Origin: Cyanobacteria bacterium UBA8803
Lineage (GTDB): Bacteria; Cyanobacteriota; Cyanobacteriia; Cyanobacteriales; Coleofasciculaceae
Length of the DNA: 5,153 nucleotides
NCBI GenBank assembly: GCA_003505715.1
Contig: DNXU01000301.1
Span: 10,048-15,200 of the forward strand
Reading direction: 5' to 3'
Part shown: in pieces, positions 1-5,131 of the stretch
How the letters are laid out: each line of letters opens with the position of its first letter
Numbering within the stretch: the first letter of the stretch is position 1
Made by a program: the position numbers and the translations under genes
Notes under the pieces: model-generated
What the model saw: the letters and a program-made list of their open reading frames with translations, nothing else
Databases searched by the model: none
Told to the model about the DNA's origin: nothing

Positions 1-4
1 TATT

Positions 5-1939
5 TCAATCCCATTGCCAAATCTTAATCGTCTTATCCATGCTGCCACTCACCAGCATCTGTCCATCTGGACTAAAGGCAACTGCATACACTTCCCAAGT
101 ATGGCCTTTGAGGGTAGCAATAGCTTGCCGCTCCTGTACCTGCCAAATCTTAATCGTCTTATCCATGCTGCCACTCACCAGCATCTGTCCATCCGGACTG
201 AAGGCAACAGCACGGACTCTCTCAGTATGACCCTTGAGGATACCCAATTCTCTCCTTGTCCCCAAGTGCCACAGATTAATTGTCCCATCACCCCTGCCAG
301 TAGCCAGCATCTGTCTGTCGGGACTGAAGGCAACTGAGCAAAAAGAGCCACGATGCAAGAGAAAGCTGCTACCAAAGGTGTGTAGTTCCATTCCAGTGCT
401 AAGATGCCAGAGTTTTACTGTCCCATCACCGCTAACGCTGGCGAGAGTTTGGCCATCGGGAGCGATCGCGATCGCGCTAACATAGTTAGTATGACCCTTA
501 AGCGTGCGCAATTCTCTACCCTGCTGGAGGTGCCACAGTTTGATCGTCCCCTCACTGCTGCCACTTGCTAAGGTCTCTCCGTCTTGGCTCATGGCTAGGG
601 AGGTAATCCACTTAGTATGACCGATCAGGGTGCAACGTTCCCGCCTCTGCTCAACCTGCCACAGCTTAATGGTTTGGTCGTAACTACCGCTAACAAGGGT
701 TTGTCCATCCGGACTGAAGACGACGGCAGCAATCCTTTCCTGATGACTTTTGAGAGTGCTAATTTCCTGTCCATCTGGCAACTGCCACAGCTTAATTGTG
801 CGATCAGTACTGCCGCTAGCGAGAATTTGCCCATCCGGACTAATGGCAATTGATTCCACCGAACCCCAATGACCTTTCAAGGTATGTACTGCTTTCCAGT
901 TTGCAGATATTTGAGACTTAGGGGTAGGGGATGGGTTGGTCGTCCTGTTTTGGCTTAGTGGTGCTAATGCTGTAGATTTTGGGATAGTAAGTGCGATCGC
1001 TCCTACCATATTTGACGGTGGTAGCAGTACTGGGTATGGCGAGGCAGGATTCAAATCCTGGAGAACTTCAGCTGCTGATTGATAGCGCCGATTAGTCGCA
1101 CTTTTGAGTAATTTGTCTAGAATACGTCCCAATTCATCGCTGACGGGATTATGCACCAAAAAACGCCGCCACACCCAGGCATCCTCACCAATATCAAAGA
1201 GTTCCAAGGGGGAAATCCTAGTCAGCAGATGAATGCAAGTTACCCCCAAGCTGTACAAATCGCTGGCAAAAACGGCTTTCCCCTTCCCTTGTTCGGGGGC
1301 GATATATTCAGGCGTACCAATAGTGGTGCCTGTTTTCAGTAAGGCTGTACCGATCGCATATTTAGCTGCACCAAAATCAACTAAGACAAGTTGACTTGGA
1401 TTTGCCGGAGAAGTTGGGGAGGAGCGGCGAATGATGTTTTCTGGTTTAATATCCCGGTGAATAACATTATGGGTGTGGATAAACTCCAGTGCAGGTAGCA
1501 AATTCTTCAGTAAGTCCCGAATCTGGTATTCTGCAAAAACTCCTTCTACTGCTAAAACTTGAGCTAAATTTTGGCCGTCAATAAACTCCTGTACCAAATA
1601 CTGGCGGTTCTCCTGAGTAAAATGAGCCAGCAGTTCGGGAATTTGAGGATGCTTACCCAACTGATCTAGCCGCACTGCTTCTTGCTCGAATAATGCCGCT
1701 GCTTTCTTCTCGTGGTTCTGATCTGGGGATTGGGTGAAAAACTGCTTGATTACGCATTGCGGTTGAGAGGGTTTATCCTCATCGACTGCCAGGAAAGTTC
1801 GACCAAATCCCCCTTGCCCGATTAGTTTCAGGGCACGGTAACGTTCTTTTAAAAGCAGCTTGGCACCGCAATTTCGGCAAAACCTTGTCCCCGTTGGGTT
1901 ATGAGGGCGATCGCAATGGGGATTTAGACAATAGCTCAT
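5..1939 (-). CDS. Zinc-ribbon Ser/Thr protein kinase with C-terminal seven-blade WD40 propeller
   Basis: Predicted cytosolic eukaryotic-type (Hanks-type) Ser/Thr kinase of 644 residues that phosphorylates unknown proteins. Residues 4-24 form a small zinc ribbon (C4, C9, C21, C24). The kinase domain spans about 34-296 and has every catalytic element: glycine loop GQGGFG (41-46), ATP-anchoring K65 in CVIK, an alpha-C Glu near 85-87, HRDIKPEN with catalytic D163 and N168, DFG (188-190) and APE (214-216). T203, T205, T206 and T209 in the activation loop are likely autophosphorylation sites. A Pro/Ser/Thr-rich linker (about 297-349) leads to seven WD40 repeats (about 351-642), enough for one closed propeller that would bind partners. 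Only a short hydrophobic patch (311-319) lies in the linker, so no membrane segment is likely. The ATG start (1937-1939) is supported because the zinc ribbon begins at once; no clear ribosome binding site precedes it. The stop is TGA. It lies 88 bp downstream of the methyltransferase on the same strand. The substrate is unknown; the domain assignment is secure. Confidence 0.96.
   Translation of the reverse strand: MSYCLNPHCDRPHNPTGTRFCRNCGAKLLLKERYRALKLIGQGGFGRTFLAVDEDKPSQPQCVIKQFFTQSPDQNHEKKAAALFEQEAVRLDQLGKHPQIPELLAHFTQENRQYLVQEFIDGQNLAQVLAVEGVFAEYQIRDLLKNLLPALEFIHTHNVIHRDIKPENIIRRSSPTSPANPSQLVLVDFGAAKYAIGTALLKTGTTIGTPEYIAPEQGKGKAVFASDLYSLGVTCIHLLTRISPLELFDIGEDAWVWRRFLVHNPVSDELGRILDKLLKSATNRRYQSAAEVLQDLNPASPYPVLLPPSNMVGAIALTIPKSTALAPLSQNRTTNPSPTPKSQISANWKAVHTLKGHWGSVESIAISPDGQILASGSTDRTIKLWQLPDGQEISTLKSHQERIAAVVFSPDGQTLVSGSYDQTIKLWQVEQRRERCTLIGHTKWITSLAMSQDGETLASGSSEGTIKLWHLQQGRELRTLKGHTNYVSAIAIAPDGQTLASVSGDGTVKLWHLSTGMELHTFGSSFLLHRGSFCSVAFSPDRQMLATGRGDGTINLWHLGTRRELGILKGHTERVRAVAFSPDGQMLVSGSMDKTIKIWQVQERQAIATLKGHTWEVYAVAFSPDGQMLVSGSMDKTIKIWQWD
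15..193 (-). repeat. Near-identical duplicated WD40 blades 6 and 7 (53-bp exact direct repeat)
   Basis: Bases 15-67 and 141-193 are identical over 53 bp, exactly 126 bp (one 42-residue blade) apart. Similarity continues past the exact block with scattered third-position and other changes. In protein, residues 577-600 and 619-642 are identical over 24 positions (from AVAFSPDG to TIKIWQ). The other blades are clearly more diverged, so this pair arose by recent unit duplication or was homogenised by gene conversion. Confidence 0.92.
462..475. repeat. Two overlapping HIP1 octamers
   Basis: GCGATCGC occurs at 462-469 and again at 468-475, sharing two bases. It lies in the fourth WD40 blade, where it encodes an Ile-Ala-Ile-Ala stretch (about residues 490-493). 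HIP1 is the highly iterated palindrome of cyanobacterial genomes and is used here as a marker of origin. Confidence 0.95.
993..1000. repeat. HIP1 octamer
   Basis: A single GCGATCGC in the linker between kinase domain and propeller, encoding part of Ala-Ile-Ala at residues 314-316. Confidence 0.95.
1907..1914. repeat. HIP1 octamer in the zinc-ribbon codons
   Basis: GCGATCGC near the start of the Ser/Thr kinase gene, spanning the codons for C9, D10 and R11. It therefore overlaps the codon of one zinc-ligand cysteine. Confidence 0.95.
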
Positions 1940-2027
1940 GAGGGCACAGGCAACTGAAGCTTTTGTCTCTATTGTGCCTTTTCGTTGGGAGTACCAAATA
2001 AACCAGTATCCATGTAGGGGCGAGTAG
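1940..2027 (-). other. Intergenic spacer between methyltransferase and Ser/Thr kinase
   Basis: This 88-bp spacer holds no gene and no convincing intrinsic terminator (no hairpin followed by a T-run in the direction of transcription). The best promoter-like match on the minus strand is weak (TTTGGT and CACAAT with a 16-bp spacer). Co-transcription from the methyltransferase is therefore possible but unproven. GTAGGGGCG at 2014-2022 resembles one arm of inverted repeats common in cyanobacterial genomes, but no second arm is present. Confidence 0.5.
1941..1980 (-). promoter_or_regulatory. Long-loop inverted repeat abutting the kinase start codon
   Basis: AGGGCACA (1941-1948) and TGTGCCTT (1973-1980) are inverted copies matching at 7 of 8 positions, with the core GGCACA/TGTGCC perfect and a 24-nt loop. 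One arm ends one base from the kinase ATG, so in mRNA it could occlude the initiation region. The long loop and lack of a T-run argue against a terminator. It may be a protein-binding dyad or chance. Confidence 0.3.
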
Positions 2028-2855
2028 CTAGGTAACTTTTTCTAGAACTATACATTGTGTAAGGATTGGAGATTTGTCACCAACATTTTTGACAACTAAA
2101 AACTTCTCTAGCTGTTTACATATATTTTCAGGTTTAAATTCAGGGTATCCACACAATTCATCAGGATTACCAACTTTAATTTTGAGACCAGATGCTTCAA
2201 TTAAAGAGCAAACTGAAATATTGGAGCCATATTTGTTAGAAATTTTATCAGTGAAGGGATAGCAATCCATAAATAAATCTATAGTAGCTATAAAAAATCC
2301 GCCAAGTTTAAGAATACGCGCAATTTCTTGGACGAGCGGTGCAATTTCTTCTGGTGGAATGTGTTCAATTGCTGAAATTGAGAAAACTCGATCGTAAGTA
2401 TCCCTTTCTAGCTGGGCATTTTGCAGGAAATCCTGAATAAAGTTAACTTTACCCCCAAAAGCCTGATTTAAGTTATTAAACTGCTCGGCAGTGAAAATCC
2501 AATTGACTTGTTTACTCGGATTTATAAGAGGATCTACTGAAGTAACTTCTAGTCGAGATTTAGCTAAGACAAATTGAAAACCAGAAGACCCCGCACCAAC
2601 TTCTAAGACTTGCATTCCTGCTTCTAATGGTGTGGCGAAAAAGCACCAAGGGTACTCAAAGCTTCGGGCAAGGCTATTAAGTTGAAAGCCAAATGGACCA
2701 ATCTGTCGAATTAGCCAAGGAGGCAAATTATAGCGATTGCGCCAAGCAAAATTGCGTCCCCGCACTACTTTAACCCACCAGTAAGGCCCTTCTGGCGCTT
2801 TGTGCTGTATGTTCCAGGTAGTAAACTCTTGAGGGAGATTTTTAGGTGCTAGCAT
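2028..2855 (-). CDS. Class I SAM-dependent methyltransferase
   Basis: Predicted soluble enzyme of 275 residues that transfers a methyl group from S-adenosylmethionine; the acceptor is unknown. Motif I is LEVGAG (84-89), in a stretch rich in Gly and Ser that binds SAM. The acidic residue after strand 2 is D108 in SVDP. YDRVFSISAIEHIPPEE (154-170) matches the motif II/post-II region of Methyltransf_11-like enzymes, and LKLGGFF (182-188) is the motif III strand and turn. The Trp/Arg-rich N-terminal 70 residues and the C-terminal 80 residues are not recognised and should carry acceptor specificity. I prefer the ATG at 2853-2855. An in-frame GTG at 2898-2900 would add 15 residues, but those codons read through a G-rich heptad repeat and look non-coding. 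Neither start has a well-placed Shine-Dalgarno. The stop is TAG. G+C is about 35% over 2041-2580 but about 49% over 2581-2820, and no HIP1 site is present, which hints at a different history from its neighbours. Confidence 0.88.
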   Translation of the reverse strand: MLAPKNLPQEFTTWNIQHKAPEGPYWWVKVVRGRNFAWRNRYNLPPWLIRQIGPFGFQLNSLARSFEYPWCFFATPLEAGMQVLEVGAGSSGFQFVLAKSRLEVTSVDPLINPSKQVNWIFTAEQFNNLNQAFGGKVNFIQDFLQNAQLERDTYDRVFSISAIEHIPPEEIAPLVQEIARILKLGGFFIATIDLFMDCYPFTDKISNKYGSNISVCSLIEASGLKIKVGNPDELCGYPEFKPENICKQLEKFLVVKNVGDKSPILTQCIVLEKVT

Positions 2856-2880
2856 GATCTTAAAATATGCAATAAACTCT

Positions 2881-2904
2881 CCCCGCTCCCCACTCCCCAC
2901 TCCC
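2881..2904 (-). repeat. Period-7 CCCCNCT tandem repeat; G-quadruplex pattern on minus strand
   Basis: C-runs at 2881-2884, 2888-2891, 2895-2898 and 2902-2904 are separated by GCT, ACT and ACT, giving an exact 7-bp period. It resembles the short tandem heptanucleotide repeats (STRR type) reported in cyanobacteria. On the minus strand, which is the methyltransferase sense strand, it reads as four G-runs of 3-4 with 3-nt loops, a canonical intramolecular G-quadruplex pattern. It ends 25 bp before the preferred ATG, inside the predicted mRNA leader. Confidence 0.85.
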
Positions 2905-2929
2905 TTTTTTGTACGATAAGTTCATAGAG

Positions 2930-2955
2930 CAGGTCGTGCTAATCTACATGACCTG
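2930..2955. promoter_or_regulatory. Inverted repeat with 9-bp arms in the divergent control region
   Basis: CAGGTCGTG (2930-2938) and CATGACCTG (2947-2955) are inverted copies matching at 8 of 9 positions around an 8-nt loop. As plus-strand RNA the one exception is a G-U wobble; as minus-strand RNA it is a C-A mismatch. It lies just downstream of the predicted methyltransferase transcription start. It could be an operator or a leader hairpin. Neither strand has a T-run directly after it, so it is not an intrinsic terminator. Confidence 0.45.
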
Positions 2956-2959
2956 AAGC

Positions 2960-2981
2960 CAATCCTTAATCGGAAAGATTG
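2960..2981. promoter_or_regulatory. Inverted repeat CAATCCTT / AAAGATTG
   Basis: The arms 2960-2967 and 2974-2981 match at 7 of 8 positions around a 6-nt centre (AATCGG). The right arm overlaps the predicted minus-strand -10 element, and the predicted start site falls within the dyad, which is where a repressor site would be effective. The arms are short, so chance is possible. Confidence 0.3.
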
Positions 2982-3006
2982 TTACACAAAAACGGAACTT
3001 TGTCAA
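2978..3006 (-). promoter_or_regulatory. Candidate sigma70-type promoter for the methyltransferase
   Basis: Read on the minus strand, a perfect -35 TTGACA (3006-3001) is followed after 17 bp by AACAAT (2983-2978), a 4-of-6 match to the -10 consensus. It is preceded directly by TGT (2986-2984), an extended -10 element. Transcription would start near 2971, giving a leader of roughly 115 nt to the ATG at 2855. That leader contains the 2930-2955 dyad and the G-rich heptad repeat. Confidence 0.6.
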
Positions 3007-3015
3007 GTATTTGAC
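3002..3015. promoter_or_regulatory. Dyad GTCAA-N4-TTGAC over the -35 box
   Basis: GTCAA (3002-3006) and TTGAC (3011-3015) are perfect inverted copies with a 4-bp centre. The left arm is five of the six bases of the minus-strand -35 element, and the dyad ends 22 bp before the histidine kinase ATG. A protein bound here could affect both divergent genes. The arms are only 5 bp, so it is suggestive rather than proven. Confidence 0.35.
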
Positions 3016-3037
3016 GCCGGGACAACTGCTTATTTGA

Positions 3038-5128
3038 ATGATTATCAAAACTTCAGTACTGGCTAGCCTGCTACAAGCTATGCCGCAACTGCGGCCACAA
3101 GTTTATTTCAAGGCTTCTTTGACCGCGCTCTCCCATGCGATGGAAGATCTGGTGCTGGCTGGTGCCGAGGCTCAACCTTTGGTAATTGCCTGTTTCCAAC
3201 GCGAGCGTTTCTACCGCCAGGAAGCACATCGGTATCAGCGACTTGCTGCACTAACCTCTCAAGTCTACGTTTTGGCCGCACCGGAAACTGATTTCAAAAA
3301 CAGCTCCGAATCCTACGAAACTGTAGCCTTCGATCCCACCGATGCTCTGAGTCAAGAGTGGCATTTAGTCGTTATTGGCCAGCAGTATGCTAACTGCCTG
3401 ATTTGCCGCGAAAAAACCACACCCGTCCCCGACAGCAACAATTCTGAGATAGACCCATCCCGTCGCTTTGAAGGGATCTGGACCTTTGACCGCCAAGTCA
3501 GCAACCAAGCTGCTGAGTTACTCTTGAATCGGATCAAAGATTACCGTCCCGAATTAGCGGCCAAGATTGAAGCGGCCAAATCCCAGTATTTAAACAATTC
3601 AGCAGTAGTTAGTTCTGGATTTAATCAGATCTCAGCTCATCCCGATCCCTTTGTCGAACGCCTGGTTACTTACTTGCAAGCCGGTCAGTACAAATTGCTC
3701 AAAGCCTATCGCTCAATTTCTACCCAGCAACAGCGAGAACGCTTGGTCAACTCCATTACTGCTGCCATTCGGAGTTCGCTCAACCCCGATGAAATTCTCC
3801 AAGTCGCCGTGCGGGAATTAGGGCAAGCGCTAGGGTATTGTCGGTGTTTAATTTACCGCTGCAAGGCAACGGATGCAACGGCTAAAATTAGCCATGAGTT
3901 CTTGGAAACAGACCCTAGGGATGGCACTATCCTAGCTCCAACCTTAGGACAAACTTGGCCGTTACGCGACAATTGTCTGTTTCAAGATGTAGTCCAGCGT
4001 CGGGAACCTGTTTATGTAGAAGACACTCAAACAGACCTGCGCATTAACGGCACTTCTGACTTAGGCATGGTTAATAGCGATCGCCAAGCCTTACCCCATT
4101 CCCAGACCCCAGAGAACAGTAGCACTACCTCCTGTAATGCCCTAAAAAATCTGGTCGAGCAGTTTTCCATTCGTTCGCTGCTGATGGTGCCAGTGCTGTA
4201 TCAGGGTCAATTATTAGGAATGGTAGAGTTACACCATTGCCAAGCAATACCCTATCGGTGCCAAGAAAATGAACTGGAATTGCTGCAAGCGATCGCTACT
4301 CAAATTGGTGCAGCCCTCATTCAAGCCGAAGCCTACGCTAACCTACAAGAGTTGAACCAACAGCTAGAAGCATTAGACCGCACCCGCAGTAACTTAGTCG
4401 CAATTACGGGCCACGAACTACGCACCCCCCTGTCCACCATTCGGGTATGCCTCGAAAGTCTGGCTACCGAACCCGATATGTCTCTGGAATTGCGCCAAGT
4501 CATGCTCAATACAGCCTTGGCCGATGCCGAACGAATGCGGAAACTAGTTGAAGACTTCCTCACCCTCTCTCGGTTAGAAAGTGGTCGCGTGGAATGGAAC
4601 CTAGAACCCCTCTCCCTCAATGAGTGTATTGAGTTAGCGCTCAGCCATATCCGCGCTCGTCATGCCGAGGATAACCGACCACAAATTATCACCCAAGTCC
4701 CCGATGACTTACCCTTAGTTCGAGCGGATGGGGAATGGCTCGTAGAAACCCTCGCCAAACTTTTAGACAATGCCTGCAAATTTACTAATCCTCAAGGGCA
4801 AATTACCATTAGCATTACTAGCCGTGACAGCTCCCTGCTGGAAGTAATCGTAGCCGATACAGGTCGCGGTATCGAACCCAACCGCTTAGAAGCTGTTTTC
4901 GATCGCTTCTATCAAGAAGAAGGTGCCCTGCGACGCAGCACAGGCGGCACTGGCCTGGGATTAGCAATTTGTCGCCAAATTGTCAAGGGCTGGGGCGGTA
5001 AAATTTGGGCAGACTCCGCAGGTAAAGACCAAGGTTCCCAGTTCCACTTCACCGTACCAATTATCCCCCCTGCCCCAGATCCCAAGCCATCAAAAGCTAA
5101 GACTAAGGGAAAACGAGCATCTAAGTGA
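3038..5128 (+). CDS. Cytosolic DICT-GAF sensor histidine kinase
   Basis: Predicted soluble two-component sensor kinase of 696 residues; no signal peptide or membrane helix is visible. Residues about 1-125 match the DICT sensory domain (markers VYFKASLTALSHAMED at 22-37 and CFQRERFYRQEAHRY at 52-66), which family knowledge links tentatively to light responses. A GAF domain spans about 237-428, and a helical linker (430-450) leads to HisKA. There the phosphoacceptor is H459 in GHELRTP. The HATPase_c domain carries the N-box with N578 in LLDNACKF, G1 box DTGRGI (607-612), F-box FDRFYQ (621-626) and G2 box GTGLGL (637-642), so it should be active. The GAF has a polar insertion at about 332-365 and no Cys at the usual bilin position. 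The last 20 residues are Pro/Lys-rich. The ATG at 3038 keeps DICT whole, though no Shine-Dalgarno is evident. No response regulator or receiver domain is in the window, so its partner is unknown. Confidence 0.95.
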   Translation: MIIKTSVLASLLQAMPQLRPQVYFKASLTALSHAMEDLVLAGAEAQPLVIACFQRERFYRQEAHRYQRLAALTSQVYVLAAPETDFKNSSESYETVAFDPTDALSQEWHLVVIGQQYANCLICREKTTPVPDSNNSEIDPSRRFEGIWTFDRQVSNQAAELLLNRIKDYRPELAAKIEAAKSQYLNNSAVVSSGFNQISAHPDPFVERLVTYLQAGQYKLLKAYRSISTQQQRERLVNSITAAIRSSLNPDEILQVAVRELGQALGYCRCLIYRCKATDATAKISHEFLETDPRDGTILAPTLGQTWPLRDNCLFQDVVQRREPVYVEDTQTDLRINGTSDLGMVNSDRQALPHSQTPENSSTTSCNALKNLVEQFSIRSLLMVPVLYQGQLLGMVELHHCQAIPYRCQENELELLQAIATQIGAALIQAEAYANLQELNQQLEALDRTRSNLVAITGHELRTPLSTIRVCLESLATEPDMSLELRQVMLNTALADAERMRKLVEDFLTLSRLESGRVEWNLEPLSLNECIELALSHIRARHAEDNRPQIITQVPDDLPLVRADGEWLVETLAKLLDNACKFTNPQGQITISITSRDSSLLEVIVADTGRGIEPNRLEAVFDRFYQEEGALRRSTGGTGLGLAICRQIVKGWGGKIWADSAGKDQGSQFHFTVPIIPPAPDPKPSKAKTKGKRASK
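4077..4084. repeat. HIP1 octamer
   Basis: GCGATCGC within the histidine kinase gene, in the codons for S347, D348 and R349. It falls in the variable polar insertion of the GAF domain. Confidence 0.95.
4289..4296. repeat. HIP1 octamer
   Basis: GCGATCGC within the last helix of the GAF domain, encoding part of the Ala-Ile-Ala at 418-420. Confidence 0.95.
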
Positions 5129-5131
5129 GAT

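Larger units (their letters stand above)
14..889 (-). repeat. Seven tandem WD40 repeat units (coding)
   Basis: This is the part of the kinase gene that encodes the beta-propeller. Seven units begin near residues 351, 393, 435, 477, 519, 565 and 607, most spaced 42 residues (126 bp). Each carries a GH or H near its start, an SPDG-type turn, an SG/SGS strand and a closing IKLW or IKIW. Blade 5 is the most divergent: it has a longer entry loop (about 521-533), SPDR in place of SPDG, and INLW. Seven is the usual count for a closed WD40 ring, so the propeller appears complete and ends two residues before the C-terminus. Confidence 0.93.

Noticed and set aside
14..337. Plus-strand open frame of 107 codons opposite the WD40 repeats, plus other antisense frames at 39-485 and 617-853
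   Set aside because: Their apparent internal repeats mirror the WD40 repeats on the other strand. They match no recognised family and lie inside a secure coding gene.
2014..2022. GTAGGGGCG as part of a miniature inverted-repeat element
   Set aside because: Only one short arm is present and no reverse-complement partner lies nearby, so an element cannot be supported.
2074..2262. Plus-strand open frame of 62 codons opposite the methyltransferase 3' end
   Set aside because: No ribosome binding site or recognisable protein; it overlaps the methyltransferase C-terminal coding sequence in antisense.
2881..2910. CRISPR-like or phage attachment repeat
   Set aside because: The unit is only 7 bp with no spacers; it is a simple tandem repeat.
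2930..2955. Intrinsic terminator between the divergent genes
   Set aside because: No T-run follows the stem on either strand, and both flanking genes transcribe away from this region, so a terminator has no role here.
3011..3039. Plus-strand promoter TTGACG / TTGAAT with 17-bp spacer for the histidine kinase
   Set aside because: The -10 would overlap the ATG at 3038 and start transcription inside the DICT coding sequence, removing the natural N-terminus.
3746..4321. Photosensory phytochrome or cyanobacteriochrome annotation for the GAF domain
   Set aside because: The bilin-attachment Cys-His pair is absent at the expected position, so a light-sensing GAF cannot be claimed.
4333..4620. Minus-strand open frame of 95 codons inside the histidine kinase gene
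   Set aside because: It is antisense to the HisKA region, Arg/Ser-rich as expected for a shadow frame, with no recognisable domain.
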